Shown here piece by piece: positions 35,000 through 43,153 of a stretch of 64,000 nt of DNA; position 1 is the first letter of the stretch, and each line of letters opens with the position of its first letter. The notes under the pieces were generated by a model, which worked only from the letters and a program-made list of their open reading frames with translations, had not been told where the DNA came from and made no database searches. The translations under genes and the position numbers were made by a program. The DNA comes from Halolamina pelagica (GTDB taxonomy: Archaea > Halobacteriota > Halobacteria > Halobacteriales > Haloferacaceae): assembly GCF_001307315.1 (NCBI RefSeq), contig NZ_LGUC01000001.1:2480001-2544000 (forward strand). The letters are read 5' to 3'.

Positions 35000-35653
35000 C
35001 TACTCCCACCCCAGGTCGAACGCCTGCCACTTCCGCGACTGACTCGGGAGGCCGCGCGCCCGGAGCTCCGGCCCGTCCTCGCCCTCGCGGACGTCGATGC
35101 GGCCGGCACAGAACTGCGAGAGCGTGCTGATCGTCGCGTCGTCGTGGATCGCCGGATCGATCAGCAGCACGCCCAGCCCGTCGAGCGCGTCGATGCGGCC
35201 GACGAGGGTGTGGACGAACCGCGAGACCGTCTTGAGGTCGCCGAACGAGAGCAGCGTCGACAGCGAGAACAGCCCCGTTCTGATGCGGTCGATCCCGGAG
35301 CGCGCGAACTTCCGGTGCACGTCCGAGTAGCGCATGCCGATCCCCGTGAGGTCCGAGGGGCCCGAAACGGGTAGGACCTGCGCCGGTACGTCGGCGTCCT
35401 CGCCGCCGACGCAGTCGAGGATTGCGCTGTTGTCGGCCGCGAGTCGGAGCCCCGCGCGCTCGCAGTCGGCAGCGATGCGCTGGGAGCGTCGATTGGTGGT
35501 GACGAGGATCGCCCCCTCCCCGTCCCGACCGGCGAGCAGTCTGAGGCCGAGTTCACGCGTTCCCGCGTGGCTCGGCCCCGCGAGGAGCACGGTCGTGCCG
35601 GGGCGGATGGCGTCGAGCGGGATGCGCTCGAACGCGTACCGGTCGTCACTCAT
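35000..35653 (-). CDS. DUF7504-type RecA/KaiC-like protein with degenerate Walker A
   Basis: A 217-aa haloarchaeal RAD55-like ATPase relative. The nucleotide loop region reads TTVLLAGPSHAGTRELGLRL, where the Walker A Lys (GxxxxGKT) is replaced by Thr-Arg, so ATP hydrolysis is doubtful. A Walker B-like strand is GLGVLLIDPAIHDD. The start lies 8 nt inside the end of the GAF-domain gene upstream, so the two are coupled. Such proteins accompany signalling genes in haloarchaea; the role is unknown. Confidence 0.72.
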   Translation of the reverse strand: MSDDRYAFERIPLDAIRPGTTVLLAGPSHAGTRELGLRLLAGRDGEGAILVTTNRRSQRIAADCERAGLRLAADNSAILDCVGGEDADVPAQVLPVSGPSDLTGIGMRYSDVHRKFARSGIDRIRTGLFSLSTLLSFGDLKTVSRFVHTLVGRIDALDGLGVLLIDPAIHDDATISTLSQFCAGRIDVREGEDGPELRARGLPSQSRKWQAFDLGWE

Positions 35654-36515
35654 CGGCCACCTCGCGCAGCCGGCGCCGGAGCGTCAGTTGCTCCATCGCC
35701 TCGTCGCCGAGCAGGGAGAGAAGCTCCCGGTCTCGGGCCGAGAACTCCCGCGGTTCGTCGTCGTACACGCAGAACGTCCCGATGGCCTCGCCCGAGGGCG
35801 TTTCGACCGGCGCGCTGGCGTAGAACCGGATGTCCACTGCCTGTAACCCCTCGTTATCCCTGAACCGGCGATCGTCCAGCACGTCCTCGATCACGGTCAC
35901 GTCGCCGTCGAGGATCGCGTACGTACAGATGGTGTCCTCCCGGTCCATCGGCTCGAACGAGACGCCGGTGCAGGCGAGAAAGCGCTGTTCGTGGGTGTCG
36001 ATCAGGCCGACCGCGGCGGCCTTGACGCCGAACAGTTCGGCCGCGAGTTCAGTCAGTCGGTCGAACGACGCCCCGAGGTCGTCGGGGTTGGCCGCGTACT
36101 GCTCCAGCGCGGCGAGGCGGGCGTCTTCGTTCTCCGGGAGCGGATACGCCGTCTGGCTCCGGAACGCGACGGCGTGGTTCAGCAGGTCGACCACCTCCGA
36201 CCGCGCCTCCGGCGCGTCTTTCGGGACGTACTCGACCACGAGGTCGCCGAACGCCGCTGTGTCGATCTCCGCGATCGGCACGTCGGTGAACAGGACACAG
36301 GGCGTGTCGGGGACGGCTTCGCGCACGTCGGCCACGAGCTCCAACCCGGTCCCGTCCGGGAGCGATTGTTCGGTGACGAGCCCCTCGAGATCGTCGTCGA
36401 AACGCTCCCGCGCGGCGCCCGCCGTCGCCGCCTCCGCGACGGCGAACCCGGCATCCCGCAGCGTCTCGGCCGTCGCCTCCCGCGAGGCGGCGTCCGAATC
36501 CACACAGAGTAGCAT
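35646..36515 (-). CDS. Receiver-like plus GAF domain signalling protein
   Basis: A 289-aa protein starting MLLCVDSDAASREATAETLR. Residues 1 to about 115 are a response-regulator receiver fold with the acidic pair (VDSD) and conserved Lys (VEYVPKDAPE), but the phospho-acceptor Asp position reads LVTEQSLPDGTG, without the usual Asp. It is thus a pseudo-receiver. Residues from about 140 on form a GAF domain (LFGVKAAAVGLIDTHEQRFL, CTYAILDGDVTVIEDVLDDR, FYASAPVETPSGEAIGTFCV). There is no output kinase or DNA-binding domain. It overlaps the DUF7504-type gene by 8 nt. Confidence 0.82.
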   Translation of the reverse strand: MLLCVDSDAASREATAETLRDAGFAVAEAATAGAARERFDDDLEGLVTEQSLPDGTGLELVADVREAVPDTPCVLFTDVPIAEIDTAAFGDLVVEYVPKDAPEARSEVVDLLNHAVAFRSQTAYPLPENEDARLAALEQYAANPDDLGASFDRLTELAAELFGVKAAAVGLIDTHEQRFLACTGVSFEPMDREDTICTYAILDGDVTVIEDVLDDRRFRDNEGLQAVDIRFYASAPVETPSGEAIGTFCVYDDEPREFSARDRELLSLLGDEAMEQLTLRRRLREVADE

Positions 36516-36555
36516 ACGCTGCCTTCCCACGGCGGGGTTAGGAAACTGACGGCCC

Positions 36556-37095
36556 TCAGCTGGGCGTCCGCTCGGCGATGTCGACCATGATCTCGTCCAG
36601 CGCGCGGAGCAGGTCACGCTCCCGCGGGCCGTCGGCCCACGTCCGGCCGTACGTCGACGTGCGGTTGTCGAACGTCACGCCGACCAGCATGTCCGGGTCG
36701 GGGTTGCTGTCGGCGACCCCCTCGTTATCGAACGTCCCCTGAAACGCCTCGCTCGCCTCCCAGTCGAGCCACGTCGGCTCGGCGTCGTCACCCAACAGCG
36801 CGATCTTGCGGTCCGCGGCCAGCCAGTTGGCGGCCTGTTGGGCGTCGACATCGGTGTCGCCGGGGAGGAGCAGCAGGTCGGCGTTGTTCGTCGCGCTCAC
36901 GGTCGGGACCTCCTCGTGGAGCGTGAGGTCGACGTCGTCGGCGACGTAGGTGGGCGTCTGGTGAAGTTCGTCGAAGGTGAGCTCCTCGGTGGTGTCGCCA
37001 GTGCCTGGGAGGGCCGAACAGCCGGCCACAGCGGTCGTTATTGCGGCACCTGTGGCGGCGACGAACTGTCGTCGGTGGAGGGCGTTCTGTCGCAC
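36556..37095 (-). CDS. Tat lipoprotein of unknown function
   Basis: A 179-aa protein. From the GTG at 37095 it begins MRQNALHRRQFVAATGAAIT and reaches the lipobox AVAGC. The GTG start is favoured because the TATA-like CTTCTTTACC (37118-37127) lies 26 nt upstream, giving a leaderless mRNA; the ATG at 37131 would lie upstream of the TATA box. The mature domain (PTYVADDVDLTLHEEVPTVS) matches no family I recognise. Confidence 0.75.
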   Translation of the reverse strand: MRQNALHRRQFVAATGAAITTAVAGCSALPGTGDTTEELTFDELHQTPTYVADDVDLTLHEEVPTVSATNNADLLLLPGDTDVDAQQAANWLAADRKIALLGDDAEPTWLDWEASEAFQGTFDNEGVADSNPDPDMLVGVTFDNRTSTYGRTWADGPRERDLLRALDEIMVDIAERTPS

Positions 37096-37117
37096 AGGTG
37101 GGCGTTGCGGCCGGGGC

Positions 37118-37127
37118 GGTAAAGAAG
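37118..37127 (-). promoter_or_regulatory. TATA-like box deciding the GTG start at 37095
   Basis: The minus strand reads CTTCTTTACC, centred about 26 nt before the GTG start. It excludes the upstream ATG at 37131 as the start for this promoter. Confidence 0.55.
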
Positions 37128-37191
37128 TCACTCAGAGACAAAGAACCGTTTGAGTGTGTGGGTCGCTCCCGCGCGGGATCACCGACCGGCG

Positions 37192-37386
37192 TCAGCCGTC
37201 GAACTCGTCGACGAGCTCGTGGACCTCCTTCTCGAGCACGTATCGCACGGCAGCGGCCTCGTCACCCCCGTAGGCCCGGTACGCGGCGAGCAAATCGCGC
37301 ACGAGCTTGCTCGCGTTCTCCCGAGTGGCGAGCCACTCGTCCAGTTCGGGGTCGAGACTGACGTTCCGTCGGACCTTTCGGGCCAT
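37192..37386 (-). CDS. Small ribbon-helix-helix-like protein, 64 aa
   Basis: A short protein with sequence MARKVRRNVSLDPELDEWLA followed by TRENASKLVRDLLAAYRAYG. The basic beta strand (RKVRRNVSL) and following helices fit a ribbon-helix-helix DNA-binding domain; an acidic helix closes the protein. A regulatory role is inferred from fold only. It lies just downstream of the intron-containing tRNA-Met on the same strand. Confidence 0.72.
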   Translation of the reverse strand: MARKVRRNVSLDPELDEWLATRENASKLVRDLLAAYRAYGGDEAAAVRYVLEKEVHELVDEFDG

Positions 37387-37494
37387 ACCAGAACGTCCGG
37401 CTCGAGGCGGATATACGGCCGCTACACACCCATACACATGGAGGCTCGGAAGAAAGGTGCCGGTGAATCGAGTCGACGTCACTCTCGAGGTTGA

Positions 37495-37606
37495 TGGGCC
37501 CTGGCGGATTTGAACCACCGATCGCCCGGTGTCCCACAGTGCCGACACGTGTGTCGGCTTGCTGATATGAGCCGGGTGCTCTGAGACCAGACTAAGCTAA
37601 GGGCCC
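37495..37606 (-). tRNA. tRNA-Met (anticodon CAT) with 35-nt intron
   Basis: Exon 1 is 37566-37606, the intron 37531-37565 and exon 2 37495-37530, giving a 77-nt mature tRNA. Acceptor GGGCCCT pairs with AGGGCCC, discriminator A. The anticodon stem CCCGG/CCGGG flanks loop CTCATA-A with the intron after position 37, the canonical archaeal site. The intron folds as GCCGACAC-ac-GTGTCGGC. Intron-bearing elongator tRNA-Met is known in Haloferax. A CAT-anticodon tRNA-Ile is the alternative. A TATA-like CCTAAAG lies 27-33 nt upstream. Confidence 0.9.
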
Positions 37607-37766
37607 TGGTTTTCGAATCGAACCGCGAACCGCTTTAGGCTATCGATCGGTCACAAACTACTCTTCAGGAGGAGCGCCTCGAGCGGTGATTCCCCGGGTT
37701 GGATCATTCGACTCCCGATGTGACAAAAGGATCTACCCGGAGCAGACGTTTCTCCAAAAGGATCGA

Positions 37767-37839
37767 CGCCGTCGCCAGGGCTCGAACCTGGGACAACCAC
37801 GTTAACAGCGTGGTGCTCTACCAGCTGAGCTACGACGGC
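37767..37839 (-). tRNA. tRNA-Asn (anticodon GTT)
   Basis: A 73-nt tRNA. Acceptor GCCGTCG pairs with CGACGGC, discriminator G. The anticodon arm is CCACG-CTGTTAA-CGTGG (GTT) and the T arm CCAGG-TTCGAGC-CCTGG. No intron and no encoded CCA. It lies upstream of tRNA-Met on the same strand, 160 nt apart, and is divergent from cca. Confidence 0.96.
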
Positions 37840-37940
37840 TCATTCCCACGTACCGCGGTTTCACTCATATGGGTTTCGTTTCACCGCGACGCCGCGGGCC
37901 GACCGACACGGTTTCCCCGCGGCCCGGAATACGCTCGCGC

Positions 37941-39353
37941 ATGACCGACGACGCCCTCGACGCCCTGCTCGACCGCGTGAGCGAGCGCGTCACGCCCGAC
38001 GCCGACGAGCGCGAGCGTCTGCGCGCCGTCGCCGCGGAGCTGACCGCGCGCGCCGAGGCCACCATCGACGACCTGCCCGTCGACGCCGACGTGACCCAGG
38101 TGGGCTCCAGTGCCCGCTCGACGTGGCTCGCCGGCGACCGGGACATCGACCTGTTCGTCCGCTTCCCCACGTCGCTCGATCGCGCGGCGCTGGAACGGTA
38201 CGGCCTCGAGGTGGGCCACGCCGTCCTCCCCGACGGCCACGAAGAGTACGCCGAACATCCCTACGTCAAGGGGGTGTACGACGGGTTCGACGTGGATCTG
38301 GTGCCGTGCTACGCCGTCGACTCCGCACGGGAGATCCGCTCCGCGGTCGACCGGACGCCGTTCCACGACGCCTACCTCCAGGCGCGATACACCCCCGAAC
38401 TCGCCGCGGGTGCCCGCCTCCTGAAGCGCTTCATGAAGGGCGTCGGCGTCTACGGGAGCGACCTCCGGACCGAGGGGTTCTCGGGCTACCTCGTGGAGCT
38501 CCTGATCCTGGAGCACGGCGGCTTCGTCCCGCTGGTCGAGGCCGCCGCCGAGTGGCGCCCGCCCGTTCGGTTCGACCCGCGAGGGGACGGCGGGCCCGCC
38601 GAGATCCCGCCGAGCGAGGCCGACGCCGCCGAGTTCGACGACCAGCTGGTGGTGATCGACCCGACCGACCCGGACCGCAACGTCGCCGCCGTGCTCTCGG
38701 CGGCCAACCTCGCACGGTTCCAGCACTACTGCCGCGAGCTCCTCGACGATCCGCGGGAGTCGCTGTTCTTCCCGGCGCCGACCGACCCGATCGACGGCGC
38801 AGGCGTGCGCGAGCACCTCGACCGTCGCGGGAGCCACGCGGTCGCGGTGGCGTTCGACACGCCCGACGTGGTCGAGGATCAGCTCTACCCCCAGCTCCGC
38901 CGCTCGCTCGGCGGCGTCACGGACGAACTCGACCGACGCGGGTTCGACACCCTGCGGGCGACGACGGTCGCCGACGGCGTCGGCGAGGACGAGACCGGTC
39001 GGTCGGTGCTGTTCGTGGAGACCGCCGTCGACGAACGCCCCGCGGTCGAACGGCACGAGGGCCCGCCCGTCCACGTGGGCGAGCACGCCGCCTCGTTCTA
39101 CGACGCCTACGCCGACGATCCGTCCGTGTACGGCCCGTTCGTCGACGCCGATCGCTACGTGGTCGAACGCGAACGCGACTACCGCACGCCGGAAGCGTTC
39201 CTCCGGAGCGACGCGCTGTTCGACGTGGCGCTGGGGACCCACGTCGAGACGGCCTTGGAGCGGGAGTACGCGGTGCTCGTCGGCGACGAGGTTACGTCGC
39301 TGGCCGAGCGATTCGGCGAGGAACTGCGGGCGTACTTCGAGCCCGAAGTCTGA
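37941..39353 (+). CDS. cca: CCA tRNA nucleotidyltransferase (archaeal class I)
   Basis: Adds the 3' CCA to tRNAs, none of which is gene-encoded in the tRNAs here. The 470-aa protein starts MTDDALDALLDRVSERVTPD. The nucleotidyltransferase motif is TQVGSSARSTWLAGDRDIDL (GSxxxxTxxxxDxD) near residue 55, with the third carboxylate in FDVDLVPCYAV. The central domain has RLLKRFMKGVGVYGSDLRTE and FSGYLVELLILEHGGF, characteristic of the archaeal enzyme. It sits next to tRNA-Asn and tRNA-Met in divergent orientation. Confidence 0.94.
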   Translation: MTDDALDALLDRVSERVTPDADERERLRAVAAELTARAEATIDDLPVDADVTQVGSSARSTWLAGDRDIDLFVRFPTSLDRAALERYGLEVGHAVLPDGHEEYAEHPYVKGVYDGFDVDLVPCYAVDSAREIRSAVDRTPFHDAYLQARYTPELAAGARLLKRFMKGVGVYGSDLRTEGFSGYLVELLILEHGGFVPLVEAAAEWRPPVRFDPRGDGGPAEIPPSEADAAEFDDQLVVIDPTDPDRNVAAVLSAANLARFQHYCRELLDDPRESLFFPAPTDPIDGAGVREHLDRRGSHAVAVAFDTPDVVEDQLYPQLRRSLGGVTDELDRRGFDTLRATTVADGVGEDETGRSVLFVETAVDERPAVERHEGPPVHVGEHAASFYDAYADDPSVYGPFVDADRYVVERERDYRTPEAFLRSDALFDVALGTHVETALEREYAVLVGDEVTSLAERFGEELRAYFEPEV

Positions 39354-39374
39354 ATCGGTTCGCGCGCGCCGGGC

Positions 39375-40382
39375 TCAGAGGTCGTGGATCTCGCGGACCT
39401 CGTCGACCAGCGTCACGACCTCGTCGGCCGGCTCGCCGTCCTCGGGGATCGGATCGCGGCCGTCGAACGTCTCGTGGACGACCGCGACGCTCTCGGAGAG
39501 GGTGTCGAGGCCGTAGCCGCCCTCGAGGACGAACGCCAGCGCGGCGTCGAGCTCGTCGGACAGCTCCCGGACCGCGTCGGTGAACTGGGCGTACCCCTCG
39601 GTGGAGACGCGCATCCGCGAGATCGGGTCGTGGCGGTGGGCGTCGAACCCCGCGGAGACCAGCACCAGATCGGGATCGAACCGCCTGAACGCGGGGGCGA
39701 TGGCTCGCTCGAACACGTGTCGGTACTCCGCGTCGCCACAGCCGGCCGAGAGCGGCACGTTGAGCGTCGCGCCCTCGCCCGCTCCCTCGCCGATCTCCTC
39801 GACCGCGCCCGTACCGGGGTAGAGCCCCTCCTCGTGGGTCGAGGCGTAGAACACGTCCGGATCGTCGACACAGATTTCCTGGATCCCGTTGCCGTGGTGG
39901 ACGTCCCAGTCCCAGATCGCCACGCGGTCGACCGAATCGTGGGCGTCGATGGCCGCCCGTGCGGCGATGGCGGCGTTGTTGAAGAAGCAGAACCCCATCG
40001 CCTCGTCGGACTCGGCGTGGTGGCCCGGCGGCCGACCGATCGCGAACGGGGTGTCGCGGCCGTCGGCGCCGTCGAGCGCCGTCTCGGCGGCCCAGATCGC
40101 CAGTCCCGCGGACTTGCGCGCCACGTCGTAGGTGTCCTCGCCGGCGACGGTGTCCGGGTCCCACTCGCCGCCGCCGTCCGCGCAGAACGACTCGACCTCG
40201 TCGACGTACTCGGCGTCGTGGGCGCGTTCGATCGCCTCGCGGTCGGCGGCGGGCGCATCGACGTACTCGACGCAGTGGCGGTCCTTCAGCGTCTCGCGGA
40301 TCGCCCGCAGGCGGTCGGGCGACTCGGGGTGTCGGGGGCCGGTGTCGTGATCGAGACAGCGCTCGGAGTAGCCGAACTGCAT
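39375..40382 (-). CDS. Histone deacetylase family protein
   Basis: A zinc-dependent class II-like deacetylase of 335 aa. The sequence MQFGYSERCLDHDTGPRHPE opens the fold; GRPPGHHAESDEAMGFCFFN holds the catalytic His-His pair, WDWDVHHGNGIQEI the zinc Asp/His, SAGFDAHRHDPISRM the second zinc Asp and LEGGYGLDT the conserved Gly-Gly-Tyr. All expected catalytic residues are present. Its ATG overlaps the stop of the histone gene (TAATG), so both are made from one transcript. Substrates may include histone lysines or other acetylated proteins. Confidence 0.92.
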   Translation of the reverse strand: MQFGYSERCLDHDTGPRHPESPDRLRAIRETLKDRHCVEYVDAPAADREAIERAHDAEYVDEVESFCADGGGEWDPDTVAGEDTYDVARKSAGLAIWAAETALDGADGRDTPFAIGRPPGHHAESDEAMGFCFFNNAAIAARAAIDAHDSVDRVAIWDWDVHHGNGIQEICVDDPDVFYASTHEEGLYPGTGAVEEIGEGAGEGATLNVPLSAGCGDAEYRHVFERAIAPAFRRFDPDLVLVSAGFDAHRHDPISRMRVSTEGYAQFTDAVRELSDELDAALAFVLEGGYGLDTLSESVAVVHETFDGRDPIPEDGEPADEVVTLVDEVREIHDL

Positions 40383-40813
40383 TACTCGAACAGGGCGAAG
40401 TACGTCTCGATGTCCTCGGCCTGTACGGTTCGGCGGTCGGCGTGGCGGGCGAGTTTCGCGGCCGCGCGGGCGACGTTGTCGGCGTAGTCCTCGAGGATGT
40501 CCGCCAGCGCGATCCGAGCCTCCATCGACACCCGGTAGCGGTCGTCGATGCGCAGGCGGGCGATGCGGTCGACGGGGGCGACCGGGAGGTCGACGGCGTC
40601 GCGGTCGACGACCTGTCCGACGCCGAAGTCCGCGGCCATGAGGGTCTTCCGGCCGTCCTCCGTGGCCTCCTCGGCCGCTTCGATGGCGAGTTCGGCGCCG
40701 CGGTCCTGGATGCGCGCCGCCAGTTCCTCGGCCGCGTCGGCGCTGACGCGGAGTCCGTCCGCGTTGCGACGGATGATCGCGTCGACGGGGGCGAACGGCA
40801 GCTCGACGGTCAT
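40382..40813 (-). CDS. Doublet archaeal histone
   Basis: A 143-aa protein with two fused histone folds, the haloarchaeal form. Fold 1 starts MTVELPFAPVDAIIRRNADG and continues RVSADAAEELAARIQDRGAE; fold 2 starts LPVAPVDRIARLRIDDRYRV and ends DRRTVQAEDIETYFALFE. Each has the three-helix pattern and end loop. There is no N- or C-terminal tail. Only two Lys occur in the whole protein (Lys56, Lys120). It is followed directly by the deacetylase gene with a 1-nt overlap. Confidence 0.93.
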   Translation of the reverse strand: MTVELPFAPVDAIIRRNADGLRVSADAAEELAARIQDRGAELAIEAAEEATEDGRKTLMAADFGVGQVVDRDAVDLPVAPVDRIARLRIDDRYRVSMEARIALADILEDYADNVARAAAKLARHADRRTVQAEDIETYFALFE

Positions 40814-40998
40814 ACCGATACGCCGGGCGTAGCGCGTAAAACGCTTCCCCTCCGCTCTCAGGGCGTCACAGGGAGTGTGCGTCGACGGCGACGGCCCAGT
40901 CGCTACGGGCGCGGGCTGTGTCGCGAACAACGCCCGGACGGAGTCCACGCGAACGAAGTGGGCGTGGGCACGTCCGGTCGTGACTGAACGAAGTGAAG

Positions 40999-41064
40999 GA
41001 ACGTCCGGACGGAGATTTGAACGCGAGAGACTCGCTTCGCTCGTCTCTCTGGCTCAAATCTCCG
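40999..41064. repeat. Copy of tRNA-Arg 3' end plus inverted copy
   Basis: GAACGTCCGGACGGAGATTT followed by GAAC (40999-41022) repeats perfectly at 41122-41145, where it is the tRNA-Arg 3' end. CGGAGATTTGA (41010-41020) is then inverted as TCAAATCTCCG (41054-41064), and inside it GAGAGAC (41025-41031) pairs with GTCTCTC (41043-41049), giving a nested hairpin. The whole stretch 40814-41124 contains no gene I can support. Confidence 0.8.
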
Positions 41065-41124
41065 CGACAGCCGTCTACACAGCGCCGCCGACTCGCTACG
41101 CTCGTCGGGTGGCGCTGTGAAGAA

Positions 41125-41197
41125 CGTCCGGACGGAGATTTGAACTCCGGTCCCTGGCTCCGCAAGCCAAGAGGATAGTCCACTACCCTATCCGGAC
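41125..41197 (-). tRNA. tRNA-Arg (anticodon GCG)
   Basis: A 73-nt tRNA. Acceptor GTCCGGA pairs with TCCGGAC, discriminator G. The anticodon arm is TTGGC-TTGCGGA-GCCAG (GCG, decoding CGC/CGU) and the T arm CGGAG-TTCAAAT-CTCCG. No intron is present. Its last 21 nt plus 3 flanking bases recur about 120 bp downstream. Confidence 0.95.
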
Positions 41198-41320
41198 TCA
41201 TTTCCACAAACGCCCGACCTGCATAAGTCGGTTCCGGTTCCCGAACGGCGTGGGGAAAAGGAACAAAGCACGTTTTGTCCATACGGCGACCTTATGCAAC
41301 CAGCCCCCGTCTGTAGCGCT

Positions 41321-41806
41321 ATGGAGCGCAGAACGTTCCTCACGGGCGCCGCCGGGGCGCTCACGATGATCGCCGGCTGTGTTGGGTCGAACCCGGAGAC
41401 GCCCGACGACGGTCCCGCGGCAAGCGAGACGCCGACGGCGACGCCAGCGTCGCCGACGATCACCGCCCGGTCGCTCGAACCGCGGCAGGACTGTGAGGAG
41501 CCTGGGAGCGCCACGATCGCCGCCGCCGGAGCCACCGTCACCGTCGACGGCTGTATCGTCGGCAAGAACGGCTGTATGGTCGCGTCGCTGGTGTCGGCCA
41601 CCTACGATGCCGACGCGGACGAACTCGCGGTGCGCGTGGCGACCCGGGACGAGTCCGACGAGGACGAGGCGTGCACCCAACAGCTCGTCAACCGCGGCTA
41701 CACCGTCACCGTCGAGTTCGACGGCGGGCTCCCTGGGACGACGACGGTCACCCACGACGGCGTGGACGGCGAGCAGCAGGTCGCCCAGTCCGAGACCGGC
41801 GGGTGA
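41321..41806 (+). CDS. Lipoprotein of unknown function
   Basis: A 161-aa protein starting MERRTFLTGAAGALTMIAGC, a Tat-like signal (ERRTFL) with lipobox Cys at residue 20. A Pro/Thr/Ala/Glu linker follows, then a small domain with Cys pairs (RQDCEEPG, DGCIVGKNGCMVA, EACTQQ), which may form disulfides outside the cell. The upstream in-frame ATG at 41294 (MQPAPVCSA) would spoil the signal. I recognise no family. Confidence 0.78.
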   Translation: MERRTFLTGAAGALTMIAGCVGSNPETPDDGPAASETPTATPASPTITARSLEPRQDCEEPGSATIAAAGATVTVDGCIVGKNGCMVASLVSATYDADADELAVRVATRDESDEDEACTQQLVNRGYTVTVEFDGGLPGTTTVTHDGVDGEQQVAQSETGG

Positions 41807-41906
41807 CCGATCACGGCGCGCGGGCGGCAGTGCCCGTGGGGCGCTGCGAGAAGCTAGCTGACCGTGGGTGACGAGCAAACTAAACGCCGGGGGACCAACG
41901 GTCGCT

Positions 41907-42578
41907 ATGGGCATTCTCGACTCGCTGAAGTCCGCACTCGGCGTGCGCGCGGAGGCGGACGCCTCCAGCGCGGCCGATCCCGAGGCGCTGTTCGGCATGA
42001 GCACCGCCTACGTCACGATGGAGGCCGAACTCGGCTACCGGTCGGCCGGCGCGGCAGCGCTCTGTTTCTCCCGGGTCGACAGCACCGCCTTCGCCGACGC
42101 CGTCGACGAGGTCGAGACGATCCTCCGGGCCGGCGAGGCGGAGACTGGCACCGAGTTCCGCCGCCACGAGGACGACCACGGCTACCACTGGGTGATCCTC
42201 GCCGACGACGATCCGGAGGACCTCGTGACCAGCGTTCACTTCGCCGCCGACGAGTTCGTAGAACAGGGGTTCGGCTCCCGCCTGCTAGCTGCCGTCTTCG
42301 GCTTCGAGAACGCCGACGCCGAGGCCGCCGAAGCTGGCGGCAAGCGGGGCGAGTGCGGCGCGAGCGCCACCCGTGCCAGCACCGAGCGGGCCTACTGGAT
42401 CTACTCGTTCCGCCGTGGCGCCTACTACCCATTCTGCCCGAGCGGCGACCACGACCGCAACACCAAAGCGGAGTTCAAACTCCGCTCGGTGCTGGACGGG
42501 GAACTCGACATCGAGGACGACGAGTCCCACTGGTACCCACTCTGGCCCGACTCGCCCGGTGGCCACCCCTGGACGTGA
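41907..42578 (+). CDS. pspAB: PspA-associated protein PspAB
   Basis: A 223-aa conserved protein starting MGILDSLKSALGVRAEADAS. Recognisable blocks are LFGMSTAYVTMEAELGYRSA, HEDDHGYHWVILADDDPEDL and RAYWIYSFRRGAYYPFCPSG. These fit the haloarchaeal/actinobacterial protein named PspAB, usually found near PspA. No PspA gene lies in this window. Around residue 140 an Ala/Gly-rich insertion (AEAAEAGGKRGECGASATRA) looks variable. Function in envelope stress is inferred from the name of the family. Confidence 0.82.
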   Translation: MGILDSLKSALGVRAEADASSAADPEALFGMSTAYVTMEAELGYRSAGAAALCFSRVDSTAFADAVDEVETILRAGEAETGTEFRRHEDDHGYHWVILADDDPEDLVTSVHFAADEFVEQGFGSRLLAAVFGFENADAEAAEAGGKRGECGASATRASTERAYWIYSFRRGAYYPFCPSGDHDRNTKAEFKLRSVLDGELDIEDDESHWYPLWPDSPGGHPWT

Positions 42579-42580
42579 CG

Positions 42581-42979
42581 ATGCCCAACAGTCCCACAAT
42601 GTACGATCACTACCAGCAGACTGAGGGGGAGGCCACCGGCACCGTCTTCCGCGTCGTCGGCATCGGTGGGGTCGACGGGCGAGCCGCAGCCGCCGAGGGT
42701 GCGCAGTCCGACAAAGCCGCCGAGGTGACGCTGCTCCGACTCACGGACGGAACCGGGAACCGCGAGGCGACCGGTGAACTCCGACACGTCAGTCGGGAGC
42801 GACTCGACCGCGCGTTCACGCCCGCGAGCGATCCGAGCCCGCGGTTCGAACTGCCCGACTACCTCGCCGGCCTGTTGCTTCTGGCCGGTGTCGCCCTCGC
42901 GGTCCACCCCGCCGGCGACCGCCTCGGGGGCGCAATACTGGCGGTTGGCGGGGCCTACCTGCTCTGGCGTCGTCACTGA
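42581..42979 (+). CDS. Hypothetical protein with C-terminal membrane hairpin
   Basis: A protein of 132 aa from the ATG at 42581 (2 nt after PspAB), or 126 aa from the ATG at 42599 (MYDHYQQTEGEA). The N-terminal 85 residues are a soluble acidic domain (GTVFRVVGIGGVDGRAAAAE, VTLLRLTDGTGNREATGELR), and two short hydrophobic helices lie at the end. I recognise no family. The spacing suggests translation with PspAB. Confidence 0.65.
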   Translation: MPNSPTMYDHYQQTEGEATGTVFRVVGIGGVDGRAAAAEGAQSDKAAEVTLLRLTDGTGNREATGELRHVSRERLDRAFTPASDPSPRFELPDYLAGLLLLAGVALAVHPAGDRLGGAILAVGGAYLLWRRH

Positions 42980-43120
42980 GCCTGTCGCCCCCGCAACGAT
43001 CTCGACAGCCCAATCGGCGTCGTCCCGTCGACGCCGCGTCATCCGGTTTTAACCTTCTCACGGAGTCGCGTACTCGGCGCCTACTGGGCGGCTATTTCAC
43101 TTTCACTCTACTGTTAACGA

Positions 43121-43130
43121 GGGTTTATCC
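43121..43130 (+). promoter_or_regulatory. TATA-like box of radA
   Basis: GGGTTTATCC is centred about 28 nt before the radA ATG at 43154, predicting a leaderless or nearly leaderless mRNA. Confidence 0.5.
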
Positions 43131-43153
43131 CGGGGGACGCACAACCCAGGTGT

